This document shows, piece after piece, positions 54,180-63,664 of a stretch of DNA of 64,000 nucleotides. The notes beneath the pieces were generated by a model. That model did no database searches, was not told the origin of the DNA, and saw only the letters and a list, made by a program, of their open reading frames with translations. The stretch comes from Candidatus Protistibacter heckmannii. Its GTDB lineage: Bacteria; Pseudomonadota; Gammaproteobacteria; Burkholderiales; Burkholderiaceae. The DNA is taken from contig JALBVF010000004.1 in NCBI GenBank assembly GCA_025050535.1, forward strand, positions 119,572 to 183,571, in the 5' to 3' direction. Position numbers and translations under genes: made by a program. How positions within the stretch are numbered: position 1 is the stretch's first letter; each line of letters begins with the position of its first letter.

Positions 54180-55705
54180 TCAGCCGCTCACATTGGCCAG
54201 CGCCAGCGCGCGCAGGTCGGTCTTGACGACCTTGCCCAGGGCGTTGCGCGGCAACTGTTCGACGAAGTAGATGTACTTCGGCTTCTTGTAGCCGGCGATG
54301 CGCGAGCGGGTGTCCTCGATGACGCCCTCGGCATCGAGCTGATGACCGGCGCGCACTTCGATGAAGGCGGCCACCGCCTCGCTGAAGACGTGGTCGGGCA
54401 CGCCGACCACGGCCGCGTCCGTTGATCGCCGGATTATCCAGCAGCGCCTTCTCGACTTCCTTGGTGTAGATGTTGAAGCCCCCGGAAAGCACCATGTCCT
54501 TCTTGCGGTCGACGATGTAGAGATAGCCGTCGACGTCGAAGCGCGCCATGTCGCCCGTCTTGACCCAGCCGTCGACGATGGTCGAGGCGGTGGCGTCTGG
54601 ACGGTTGTAATAGCCGCGCATGGTGGTGAAGCGGCCGGGCATGCCGCTGCGCACCAGCAGTTCGCCGGCCTCGCCCACGGAGACTTCGACGCCGGCCTCG
54701 TCCACGAGCTTGACCTGCACGCCCGGCGTCGGGCGGCCCATGGAGGTGGGGTACGTGAACTGCTCTTCGTGGTTGAGGCTGGTGACCGAGCCGACCTCGG
54801 TCATGGCGAAGAAGGAATGCAGCTGGATGTGCGGCAGCAGCTCGATGAGCTTGCGCTTGAGCTCGGCCGGGAAGGCTTCGCCAGTGACGATGATGTGCTT
54901 GAGGCTGGCGCAGCTCGACGGATCCTTCTCGAGCTGCGGCATGAGCATGCGCGCCAAGGTGGGCACCATGCCGGCGACGGTGACGCCTTCCTTTCGGATC
55001 AGGTCGAGGGCGTCCTGCGCGTAGAAGCGGCTCATGCCGATCACGGTGCCGCCCAGGCATAGCGAATTGACCATGCGCGCCAGGCCGGTGCGGTGCGCCA
55101 GCGGCGTAGTGACGAGGTAGACGTCCTTGTCGGAGATGCCCCATTCGATGGCGTTTAGGAAGCCGTGCTGGGCGATGAAGTTGGCATGGGTGATGAGCGC
55201 GCTCTTGGGCTTTCCCGTCGTGCCGGCCGTGTACATGATCATCACGTCCTCGGCGTCGATCCCGGCCTTGGGAAGGGTCTCGTCGCTGGGCGCGGACATC
55301 TCGGCGAAGCTCAGCGCGCCCTTGGGCAGGCGGTCCGGCGCGACGCTCTCCGCGCCGAGCTGATCGGCGACGGGCGCCAGCGCGTCGATGCTATCGGCGT
55401 GATAGGCGAGCAGCGCGGGCTTGGCGTCCTCGGCGAAATAGGCGAGCTCCTTGGGCGTTAGCCGAATGTTGACCGGCACCACGACCGCGCCCAGCGTGAA
55501 GGTGGCGCAGAGCATCTGCACGAATTCCACGCTGTTGGGTAGATAGACGAGCACCCGGTCGCCGGCGCGCACGCCGGCGTGATGCAGCCCGGCGGCGAGC
55601 GCCTGGGAGCGCGCCTGCAGTTCACCGTAGGTGACCGCGCTGGCCGGGCTTGCCCGGCGTGCGCAGGGCATGCGCCGCGAAAATGTCCTCGAGCCGCATG
55701 CTCAT
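54180..55705 (-). pseudogene. AMP-forming acyl-CoA synthetase, frameshifted twice
   Basis: ANL-superfamily ligase. The phosphate-binding loop is MYTAGTTGKPKSALITH; other motifs are FFAMTEVGSVTS, YNRPDATASTIVDGWVKTGD and VDRKKDMVLSGGFNIYTKEV. The catalytic Lys is in PRNALGKVVKTDLR. The frame changes near 55640 (between TPGKPG and VTYGELQ) and near 54425 (after DNPAIN). ATG 55705 overlaps the DUF35 stop. The acid substrate cannot be told from sequence. Confidence 0.88.
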
Positions 55706-56139
55706 CCCTTGTCGATCATGAAGGCGGGATAGTGCTTGTCCTCGGCGAGCTTGTCCCAGGCCAGCTTGACGCGCTTTCCGATGGCCAGCTCCTCGGGCGC
55801 GCAGTCGAGGATGTTGGCGATGATGCGCACGCCTTCATCGAGCTCGACGGTGGCCACGCACAGCGGCAGGCGGCCGTCCAGGCCGGGGCTGGGGATGCGC
55901 ACCACGGTGCAGGCGTAGATCACTCCCTTGCCCGAGGCGGCGCGCCATTCGAGGTTGCGCCGGCCGGTGTAGATGCTGACCGGACGCGGGAAGTACTGGT
56001 ATTTTCCGCTGTTCTTGCAGTACTGCAGCATCAGCTTGCCTTCGCGCACGCCTTCCCCGAAGGCGGCGGTGTTGGTGTAGACGCTTTCGCGCGGAACGGC
56101 GCGGGGAGTGGGTGCGGGTTTCTGTGCGGTGTCGCTCAT
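55702..56139 (-). CDS. DUF35 OB-fold/zinc-ribbon acyl-CoA-associated protein
   Basis: A 145-aa protein with a rubredoxin-like N-terminal region (LMLQYCKNSGKYQYFPRPVS) and a C-terminal OB fold (GVIYACTVVRIPSPGLDGRL, VRIIANILDC). Only one of the usual zinc cysteines is present; I recall relatives with the same RPVSIYTGRR pattern. These proteins partner SCP2-type thiolases or hydratases in side-chain degradation. The neighbouring gene is such a thiolase. It is the only gene of the cluster besides the permease with no obvious damage. Confidence 0.87.
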   Translation of the reverse strand: MSDTAQKPAPTPRAVPRESVYTNTAAFGEGVREGKLMLQYCKNSGKYQYFPRPVSIYTGRRNLEWRAASGKGVIYACTVVRIPSPGLDGRLPLCVATVELDEGVRIIANILDCAPEELAIGKRVKLAWDKLAEDKHYPAFMIDKG

Positions 56140-56140
56140 C

Positions 56141-57310
56141 TCACATCTCCAGGATCATGGCGGAGCTGGTGCCCCAGTTTCTTGCGTAGGGAATCACGCC
56201 GATGCCGGTGACCAGCGCGTTGCTCGGGTTCTTGACCTGGCGCGCACCGGCTTCGTCGAACATCTGGCGCACGGCTTCGGCCAGGTTGAGGCCGCCGCTG
56301 GCGAGGCCCGGCTGGCCAGCCGAGATCTGGCCGCCACCAGTGTTCAGGGGCAGGTCGCCGGATGGCGAGAAGTCGTGCTCGAGCACGTAGCACGAGCCCT
56401 GGCCGACCTTGCAGAAGCCGAAGGCTTCCATCTTCATCATCACGGCAATGGTGAAGTCGTCGTAGGGATGGAACATGCGCACTTCCTTGGGCGTCATGCC
56501 GGCCTTCTTGAGGACCTCGGGGCCGATCTTGGTGAAGCCCGACTGGGTGATGTCGGGACTGGCTTCATTGCCCTTGAAGTTGGTGACTTCGCCATAGGCG
56601 ACCGGATAGACGGCTTTCTTCAGGCCCTGGCGCTGGGCGGTCTTCTCGGTGGTGACGAGGAAGGTGTTGGCGCTGTCGCAGAACATGACGCTATCGAGCA
56701 GGCGCAGCGGATCGGCGATGACGCGCGAATCCAGATACTCGGCCATCGTCAGCTCTTTCTTGAACTTCTTGTAGGCGTTGTCGTTGACCAGGGCGCCGTT
56801 GCGCTGGGTGATGGCGATCTTTCCCAGGGCCTTGGGCTTGAGGCCGTATTGGTGGACATAGCGGCTCATCAGCAGGCCGAAGGTGGCGGGCGGACCCTGC
56901 ACGCCGAGGGGATCCTGGAATTCATCTCGGTAGGCGCCGTAGTTGGAGCGCCAGTCGGTGCTGTGAGCGTCGGCGGAGATGACCACCACCACTTCGCACA
57001 TGCCGTCACGGATCGCGGACATGGCGCGGGCCACGCCGCCGGTGGCTGAGCAGCCGCCGATGCCACCGTAGTTCAGCCAGGTGGGGACGATGCCCAGGGC
57101 GTCGGTCATGTAGACCGCGAAGAATGGGTTGGAGGCTTCGCTCAGCGCGGTGGTGACGGACAGGCCGTCGATCTGGTCCTTGCTGATGCCGGTGCTCTCG
57201 AGCAGCTTTTACAGCGCCTCGCCGGCGAGGTCGTAGGCGCTGCGGCTTGTCTTGAAGTCGATCGCGGTCTCGGAATAGCCGGCGATGACGATGTCGCGTT
57301 TCTTGCTCAT
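56141..57310 (-). pseudogene. SCP2/lipid-transfer-type thiolase with nonsense codon
   Basis: Thiolase-like protein of 389 codons (start MSKKRDIVIAGYSETA). The nucleophile region is NYGGIGGCSATGGVARAM, and the C-terminal catalytic segment includes NTGGGQISAGQPGLASGGLN. TAA at 57209-57211 (codon 34, LAGEAL-stop-KLLEST) is the only disruption, at a position where Tyr is plausible. A restart at ATG 57109 would remove the N-terminal core strand. Adjacent to its presumed DUF35 partner with one base between. Confidence 0.87.
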
Positions 57311-57343
57311 ACGGTTTCTCTCTCTTGACTCGTTGACCCTGGC

Positions 57344-58116
57344 TCACTCGCCCTTGAACTGGGCGGCGCGCTTTTCCTTGAAGGCGGAGAGGCCCTCGTT
57401 GCGGTCATCGGTGAAATACAGCGTGAAGGACACGTCGCCTTCAGCGGCCATGCCTTCGGCCAGCGGCAGGCCGATGCCGCGGTCGATGACCGACTTTGTG
57501 AAAATCACCGACAGCGGCGCGTTGGCGCAGATGGTCTTGGCCAGCTCGTGGGCTTTGTCGAGCGCCTTGCCGGCTTCGACGACGTGGTTGACCAGGCGGA
57601 ATTTGCACGCCTCGTCGGCGCCGATGCGCCGGCCGGTCCACATCATTTCCTTGGCGAGCGCCGGGCCGATCAGGCGCGGCAGGGTCTGGGTGCCGCCGCC
57701 ACCTGGCATCAGACCGAGCTTGGCGTTGGCGCCAGCGACGATCATGTCACCGACCAGGGCTAGCTCCAGGCCGCCGCCCAGGGCAAAACCTTCGATCGCG
57801 CTGATCACCGGCTTGGTGAAGGGACCACGTCCCTGAATAGCAGGTTGACCTTGCGCGAACTTTTGCGCTTGCGATAGAAGTCGAAATACTCATTGGGATT
57901 GAGTTGGAATTCGCTGGTGTCGATGCTGGTGCAGAAGGCCATCTCGCTGCCCTTGAAGACGACGGCGCCGATGGTGCGGTCGCCTTCGGCCTCGGCCATG
58001 GAGGAGAGAATCTCCTCGGCCGTGCGCTCGCGCAGCGAATTGAGCTTCTCGGGGCGGTTGATGGTGATCTCCATCCAGCCCTCGACTCGTTCGACGATGA
58101 TGTCTTCGTATTGCAT
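57344..58116 (-). pseudogene. Enoyl-CoA hydratase/isomerase, frameshifted
   Basis: Crotonase-fold protein beginning MQYEDIIVERVEGWMEITIN with NRPEKLNSL. The oxyanion-hole segments are MAFCTSIDTSEF and AIEGFALGGGLELALVGDMI. A frameshift near 57815 separates the first 95 residues from the rest (DVVPSPSR versus KPVISAIEG). The crotonase glutamate positions appear as GLMPGGGGTQTLPRLIG. Intervening spacing to the thiolase gene is 33 bases. Confidence 0.88.
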
Positions 58117-58191
58117 CTCTTCCACCTTTCCTTGCTTGGCGTTGGGTATTGCTGTTGTGGTGCTGCTGTTGTTGTCCGGGGTGATGCTTTT

Positions 58192-58545
58192 TCAGGCCGG
58201 CGCGCCGGCGTCGGCATCCTCGCCGCCGATGGCCTGGGCGATGCGCTCGTGCAGCTCGGCCATGCGCGCTTCGTCGCCGCGCAGCCCCGCGTCCATGCGC
58301 AGCTCCAGGCAGACGCGCGCTGGCGCCGAGAAGATGAGAATGCGGTCGGCGATCTCCAGGCCGTCGTCGATGCAGTGCGTGACGAAGACGCAAGTCTTGC
58401 CCACCTCGCGCACGATCTGCGCGAAGTCGGCGCGCAGCACCTTGGAGGTCACGTGGTCGAGCTGGCTGAAGGATTCGTCGAGCAGCACGAGCTCGGGGTC
58501 CACCGCGAGGGCGCGGGCCTCGGCCTTGGGCCGGTTGAGGATCAT
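58192..58545 (-). pseudogene. ABC transporter ATPase, N-terminal half deleted
   Basis: A 117-residue frame MILNRPKAEARALAVDPELV that enters the ATPase just before Walker B (LVLLDESFSQLDHVT) and continues through the H-loop (VFVTHCIDDGLEIADR). Walker A, Q-loop and the LSGG signature, about 140 residues, are gone. The deletion kept the reading frame. It starts five bases after the permease stop, so it belonged to a SsuB/TauB-like importer. Confidence 0.85.
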
Positions 58546-58550
58546 GACGA

Positions 58551-59375
58551 TCAACGCACCTTGGCTTCGTTGCGCCACTTGAGCAGATGCCGTTCGGCGA
58601 AGCCGGCCAGCCATTGCAGGACGAGGTTGAGCATGATCAGCAGGAAGGTCCATGCCATGACTTGATCGATGAGGAAAGTGGACTGGGCCAGGCTCATGCG
58701 CGAGCCGATGCCCACCGCGGAGGCCACCAGCTCGGCGAACACGACCATGCGGATCGCATAGCCGATGACCGACTTGGTGGTCAGGAAGATATATGGGACG
58801 ATGTGCGGGATGATGAGATAGCGCAGCATCTTCCAGCATGAGGGGCGGAAGCTCTCCATCATGTCCACCCAGTCGCGTGGAATGGCGCGCAGGCCTTCGT
58901 AGACGTTGAGCGCGTAGAAAGGCAGCAGAATCACGGTGAGGATGAAGAAGATCCGCGCCTCGGGGTCCTTGAACCAGAACACCGCGACGAGCATCCAGGA
59001 CAGCGCAGGGATGCCAGTGTCGATGATAACCAGGGCCTTGAGATAGGGGCCGGCCTTGGGCAGGGTGCCCATCATCAGGCCGATGGCCACGCCCGTGCAC
59101 AGCGAGAAGAGCACCGCGAGCGCGAGGCGGCCCAGGGTGATCAGCACATGGCCGAGGTCGGCGCTCATCAGGTCGAGCAGGGCTTTGCCGATGGCCTCGG
59201 GCGCCGGCATGATGTAGTCGGGCACGAAGCGGCTGGAGATCTCCATCAGGATAATCAGCCCAATCACCACGACGATCAGCGCCGTGATTTCCCGCTTGCT
59301 CTCGACGCTCTTGCCGCCGATGGCGCGCTTGGCCGCCAGGGCGGCCGGCGCGGCCAGCTTGCTGTCTGTCTTCAT
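58551..59375 (-). CDS. SsuC/TauC-family ABC transporter permease
   Basis: A 274-aa inner-membrane permease from ATG 59375 (MKTDSKLAAP). About six helices (ITALIVVVIGLIILMEI, LITLGRLALAVLFSLCTGVA). The EAA loop lies near YEGLRAIPRDWVDMMESFRP. The frame is intact but its ATPase and binding protein are both broken. An earlier in-frame start would extend into the binding-protein gene and is rejected. Confidence 0.88.
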   Translation of the reverse strand: MKTDSKLAAPAALAAKRAIGGKSVESKREITALIVVVIGLIILMEISSRFVPDYIMPAPEAIGKALLDLMSADLGHVLITLGRLALAVLFSLCTGVAIGLMMGTLPKAGPYLKALVIIDTGIPALSWMLVAVFWFKDPEARIFFILTVILLPFYALNVYEGLRAIPRDWVDMMESFRPSCWKMLRYLIIPHIVPYIFLTTKSVIGYAIRMVVFAELVASAVGIGSRMSLAQSTFLIDQVMAWTFLLIMLNLVLQWLAGFAERHLLKWRNEAKVR

Positions 59376-59388
59376 GTCGGTTTCCGGA

Positions 59389-60384
59389 TCAGGCGGCGAA
59401 GAAGCCGGCGTCGAGCGCGCGCGGCAGCAGGCCGTTGCGCACCAGCACTTCGGCGCCCTTGTTGCTGGTCTGCTTGCCAGCGTCGGACGCCATGGAGGCA
59501 TGCTTGAAGCGCAGCCGGCCCAAGCTGATGGCGAGCTTGAGCACGTCGGGCGGGATGCCGGAGTTCTTGCCGGCGATGTTCACCGCTTCGTCGACGTTGC
59601 CCAGGATACCGTTCAGGCATTCGGCGAAGGCCTTGTCAATGCGGCCCGCCAGGCCCGGATCGCGTGCGGCGACTTCCTTGCGCACGGCCACGCCGAAGTA
59701 AGGAAGATCGAGGCCGAACTTCTTACGGTATTCCTCCCCAGTATTGTAGAGCACACGCAGGTCGGGCACGCGCTTGATGCCGGAGCTGATGTTCGGCTCC
59801 CAGGACAGCGCGGCGTCGGAGCGGCTGGACATGACTAGGGTGACCGAGGCGGCAGGGTTGTCGACGTTCTGCACGGTCATCTCCTTCTCGATGTCGATGC
59901 CGTTGATCTCCTTGATCACAGCACGCATCATCCGGTAGGTGCCGGTGGACTGCGGCGCGGTGAGGATCTTTCCCTGCAGCGCCTGGATCGAGGCCGCGCC
60001 GTTGCCGGGGGCGACGATGTTGATCATGTCCGCGGTGGTGATCGAGCAGACGTACTGGATGGGCACGCCGGCCAGATAGCGCGCGGCGAAGGTGTCCCAG
60101 CTGCCGACGCAGACGTCGTAGTTGCCGGCGACGAAGTCGTTGTAATAGGTCGAGACCGCTGTTTACGAGGTGGGCTTGGCGAGATTGAGGTTGTACTTCT
60201 TGTCGAGGCCTTTGGCTTGCAGATACTCGGTGACCAGGATCGTGAAGCCCGGGGTCAGGTTGGTCCATTTCAGCGCCGAACCCTGCGCCCTGGCCATGCC
60301 AGGAAGTTCCGCTCCGGCGAGCGCCAGGGTCAACCCCTGGGCAGCGGAGGCTTTGAGAAAAAACCGTCTCTGCGAGCTTTCCAT
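59389..60384 (-). pseudogene. SsuA/nitrate-type periplasmic binding protein with stop
   Basis: ATG 60384 starts a Tat-like signal (SSQRRFFLKASAAQGLTLAL). The ligand-binding domain continues (GNYDVCVGSWDTFAARYLAG, ALSWEPNISSGIKRVP). TAA at 60163-60165 (LAKPTS-stop-TAVSTYY) replaces a residue that is Tyr in comparable proteins, and the same frame then continues to 59389. First gene of the uptake/degradation cluster, divergent from the lysR gene. Ligand unknown; an organic anion is likely given the downstream CoA ligase. Confidence 0.87.
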
Positions 60385-60479
60385 GCTGTCTCCTCGTTGT
60401 ATTTTTTACTGCGTTTTTTGATGCGACTGAGTCTACGGATTCGATCTGCGTTCGGATAGAATGCATTTCAAGAAGATGT

Positions 60480-60495
60480 GTTCCACATTTGGAAC
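60480..60495. promoter_or_regulatory. Candidate LysR-type operator
   Basis: Inverted repeat GTTCCA-cattt-GGAAC between the divergent binding-protein and lysR genes. It contains a T-N11-A core (TTCCACATTTGGA with flanking A), typical of LysR-type sites. It starts 49 bases upstream of the lysR ATG. Confidence 0.5.
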
Positions 60496-60528
60496 GAACT
60501 AAAAACGCATACAAATCAGGGGATTGGC

Positions 60529-61066
60529 ATGATCGAGAAGCTGGATTTGAACTCGCTGCGACTGTTTTACGAGGTGGTCAACGCGGAGAGCATCACCAAG
60601 GCTGCCGCCCAACTGCGCATGCCGAAATCGACGATCAGCCGCAAACTCGCCGCCCTGGAGGAGCACGTCGGATCGATCCTCCTGAAGAAGGGCCACCGGC
60701 GTCTGGCGACCACCTAGATCGGCGCCACACTCTACGATCACTGCCGGCGCGTGGTGGAGGAAATCGAAGAGGCGGGCCTGGAGACCGGCAAGATGCAGAG
60801 CGAATTGCGCGGCACGCTGCGCGTAAGCATCCCCATCGATTTCGGCATCTCCTGGCTGAGCCGCGCGATCGCGGAATTCGTGCCGCGCTATCCGGAGATC
60901 AATCTCGAGATCGATGTCAACAGCCGCTTCGTCAATCCGCGCGAATCCCCCTACGACCTCACGATCAAGCTCGGCCCGCTGAAGGAATCTGGCCTGACCT
61001 ACCGGCGCCTCGCGACGATCACGCGCTGCGTCTACGCCAGCCCCGACTATCTCGGCAAACACGGCC
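60529..61066 (+). pseudogene. LysR-family regulator, nonsense codon and IS truncation
   Basis: The winged helix-turn-helix is complete (LDLNSLRLFYEVVNAESITK, AAAQLRMPKSTISRKLAAL). TAG at 60715-60717 (RLATT-stop-IGATLY) lies at the start of the linker helix. The effector domain continues (LRGTLRVSIPIDFGISWLSR, ASPDYLGKHG) until about residue 178. It then joins IS630 transposase sequence at 61067. Roughly 110 C-terminal residues are missing. The start has a ribosome-binding site (caggggatt). It presumably controlled the divergent uptake cluster. Confidence 0.88.
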
Positions 61067-61575
61067 TTGGTGAATACGGATGTTCGGGGCCGCAGTTATG
61101 CTCCCAAAGGGAAAACCCCGGTCACGATGGCGGTTAGAGGTACGCGACAGAAGCTGTCGATGATTTCCACGGTGACCAATCAGGGCAAGGCAAGCTGGAT
61201 GATCATCGATGGTGCCTTTAACCACGAGAAGCTCATCGAGTTCTTCGAGGCGCTGGTGGCCGATGGCAAGCGCGCGGGAAAGAAAGTGTTCCTGATCCTC
61301 GACAACCTCGGCGTGCATCACTGCAAGCCGGTCAAGGCATGGCTTGCCGAGCACCAAGCCGACATCGAAGTCTTTTACCTGCCCAGCTACAGCCCGGAGC
61401 TCAATCTGGATGAGCGACTCAACGCCGACCTGAAACATGTCATCAGCACACGAGTCCCCGTCAGAAAAAAGCCAAATTGCACGCTGCAGCAAAGAACCAC
61501 ATGGCGTTCATCGAAACCCATCCTGAACGCGTGAAATCCTACTTCCAGGATCCCCGCGTCAAATATGCCGCATGA
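61067..61575 (+). pseudogene. IS630 transposase fragment
   Basis: Starts at the codons for LVNTDVRGRSYAPKGKTPVT just after the first catalytic Asp, which is lost. LILDNLGVHHCK and YSPELNLDERLNADLK are kept, here with Pro in SPEL, unlike the Ser of the other two copies. A one-base loss near 61467 (within PVRKK) shifts the last 35 residues out of frame; they resume as RVKSYFQDPRVKYAA in the next frame. Confidence 0.88.
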
Positions 61576-61599
61576 AAACTTCTTCCTGCCGGATCAATA
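61067..61599 (+). mobile_element. IS630 element, 5'-truncated copy fused to lysR
   Basis: Carries the last third of the element found complete at 1842-2969, in the opposite orientation, ending with the terminal repeat (reverse complement TATTGATCCGGCAGGAAG). The other end of the element and the first 188 codons of the transposase are absent. The left edge is inside the transposase gene, so this is a deletion product rather than a simple insertion. Confidence 0.85.
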
Positions 61600-61817
61600 A
61601 GTCACGAACGTCGAGGTTGAGCGCTTTCGCGTCGGAAGCGCTAGTGAACCGCAAGGGGTTCGCTGCCAAAAGGAGGGTGTGCCGTTCTTGTTTACGGTTT
61701 TGCTGGTACACGGCTGCGCCAGCGAGAGGGGGAAGAGCAAAAAGCGTAAACAAGAAAAAAGCGAATTCAAATCAATGACTTCGCTTTGGTTGGTTACAAA
61801 ATCAGACTAGGTCCAGT
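61600..61817. other. Intergenic DNA between IS fragment and ssb
   Basis: About 218 bases with no gene I can support. A 64-codon minus-strand frame (MFTLFALPPLAGAAVYQQNR) exists but has no recognisable features. The sequence may be a scrap left by the rearrangement that truncated lysR. Confidence 0.4.
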
Positions 61818-62288
61818 CTAGAACGGAATGTCGTCGTCCATCTCGCCGAAGCTCTCTGCCGGCTGCGACTTGCGCTGCGGGGGCGCGCTGGCGCGTCCGC
61901 AGCTACCGCCAGCGCCGGCGCCATAACCGCCGCCTTCATCACCGCCGCCGCTCTGGCGGCCGCCGAGCATCTGCATCACGTCGGCGACGATTTCGGTGCT
62001 GTATTTATCCTGGCCGTCCTTGTCCTGCCACTTGCGCGTGCGGATCTTGCCTTCGACATAGACCTGCGAGCCCTTTTTCAGGTACTGACCGGCGATTTCC
62101 GCGAGCTTTCCGAAGAAGGCGATGCGGTGCCATTCGGTGCTTTCCTTCCATTCGCCGCTGGACTTGTCCTTATAGCGGTCGGTGGTGGCAAGACGGATGT
62201 TGGAGACGGCATCGCCGCTGGGCAGGTAGCGCGTTTCAGGATCGGCGCCCAGATTGCCGACGAGGATAACTTTATTGATCGATGCCAT
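61818..62288 (-). CDS. ssb: Single-stranded DNA-binding protein
   Basis: A 156-aa OB-fold protein from ATG 62288 ([20 protein letters not shown]). The DNA-binding core includes [20 protein letters not shown] and [21 protein letters not shown] Gly-rich linker is followed by the acidic tip MDDDIPF that binds partner proteins. Intact. Confidence 0.96.
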   Translation of the reverse strand: MASINKVILVGNLGADPETRYLPSGDAVSNIRLATTDRYKDKSSGEWKESTEWHRIAFFGKLAEIAGQYLKKGSQVYVEGKIRTRKWQDKDGQDKYSTEIVADVMQMLGGRQSGGGDEGGGYGAGAGGSCGRASAPPQRKSQPAESFGEMDDDIPF

Positions 62289-62449
62289 ATTGAGGTTCCC
62301 GGAGAAGTTGCTGCAAGCTAGCATACTAGCAGATGCGTGGATGGGTTTCGGAGCCGTTCGGGATGGGTCGGGAAGCGGGGAAAACATCCCCGCGCGGGGC
62401 CTTGTGCGGGCTTATCCGCGCGCGCCGTGGCGCGGCATGTTGCGCGCGT

Positions 62450-63634
62450 CTACCAGGCCACGGCCAGCCAGCACAGCAGCAGCATGGCGGCGGCTTCGAA
62501 GACCGCCTGGCCGCCCGCGAACTTGAGCAGCGCGCCGCCGGCCGCACCGCCGACGAACAGGCCCAGGGCCTGGGTGGTGTTGTAGATGCCCAGGGCCGTG
62601 CCGCGGGCTTCGGCGGCGATGCGCGAGACCAGCGAGGGCTGCATGGCCTCCAGGATGTTGAAGCCGGTGAAGAAGGCGAGCAGCGCCGCGGCCACGGCCA
62701 GCAGACCGGCGCCCTGCTCCGGCCCGACGAGCAGGGCGAAGCCGGACTCGGCGACGAGCAGCAGGCAGATGGCGGCGAGCACCACGGCGCGCGTGCGCTC
62801 GGCGCGCTCGGCCGCGAGCATGGGGCCGAGCATGAGCATGAAGGAGATCAGCACGACGGGCAGATAGATCTGCCAGTGGTTCGCGAGCGGCTGGCCGGCC
62901 TGCACGAGCATGCCGGGCACGACGACGAACATGGCGGTCTGGCAGGCATGCAGCACGAGCACGCCGAAGTTCAGGCGAAGCAGCTCGGGGCGCAGCAGCA
63001 CTTCCAGGAAGTGCGCTTCGCTTTTCTTCGCCGCCGCCGGACTCGGCACGGCGCAGACGATGACGAGAAGCGCGCCGCAGCCGAGCAGCCCCATGAGCCA
63101 GAAGATGCCTCTCATGCCGATGCCCTGATAGAGCGGCGAGGCGATGACCAGCGAAAGCGCGAAGGACAGGCCGATGCTGCCGCCCACCATGGCCATGGCC
63201 TTGGTGCGGTGTTCGTCGCGGGTGAGGTCGGCGAGCAGCGCGGTGATGGCGGCGGAGATGGCGCCAGCGCCCTGGACGGCGCGGCCGACGATGATCCAGT
63301 TCAGATCCTGGGCCAGGGCAGCGACGGCGCTGCCGGCGATGAAGACGATCAGCCCGCCGGCGATGACGCGCTTGCGGCCGATGCGGTCGGAGAGCATGCC
63401 CAGGGGGATGTGCAAGCAGGCCTGGACCAGGCCGTAGATGCCCAGGGCGAGGCCGACGCGGGCGGCGCTGTCGCCGCCGGGCAGGGTTTTTGCATGGAGA
63501 GCGAAGACGGGAAGGATCAGGAACAGGCCCAGCATGCGCAGGGCGAAGATGCCCGCCAGGGAGAGGCTGGCCTTGAGTTCGGCCCCGCTCATGCGGCCGG
63601 CTTGCGCTCCGGCGTTTTCTTCTGAAGTAACCAC
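62450..63634 (-). CDS. YajR-type MFS transporter
   Basis: A 394-aa protein with 12 helices and the MFS motif GMLSDRIGRKRVIAGG, from GTG 63634 or ATG 63592 (MSGAELKASL). A YajR-like drug/sugar efflux protein of this kind often lies upstream of ssb in betaproteobacteria. This one lacks the C-terminal cytoplasmic domain of E. coli YajR. The frame is intact, but an IS630 copy ends about 30 bases upstream and may have separated it from its promoter. Confidence 0.88.
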   Translation of the reverse strand: MVTSEENAGAQAGRMSGAELKASLSLAGIFALRMLGLFLILPVFALHAKTLPGGDSAARVGLALGIYGLVQACLHIPLGMLSDRIGRKRVIAGGLIVFIAGSAVAALAQDLNWIIVGRAVQGAGAISAAITALLADLTRDEHRTKAMAMVGGSIGLSFALSLVIASPLYQGIGMRGIFWLMGLLGCGALLVIVCAVPSPAAAKKSEAHFLEVLLRPELLRLNFGVLVLHACQTAMFVVVPGMLVQAGQPLANHWQIYLPVVLISFMLMLGPMLAAERAERTRAVVLAAICLLLVAESGFALLVGPEQGAGLLAVAAALLAFFTGFNILEAMQPSLVSRIAAEARGTALGIYNTTQALGLFVGGAAGGALLKFAGGQAVFEAAAMLLLCWLAVAW

Positions 63635-63664
63635 AACTACCCGCGTGAAATAAGTTCTGTATAT

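Noticed and set aside
61559..61753. 64-codon minus-strand frame beside the IS fragment
   Set aside because: Overlaps the IS terminal repeat, no recognisable motif, no ribosome-binding site.
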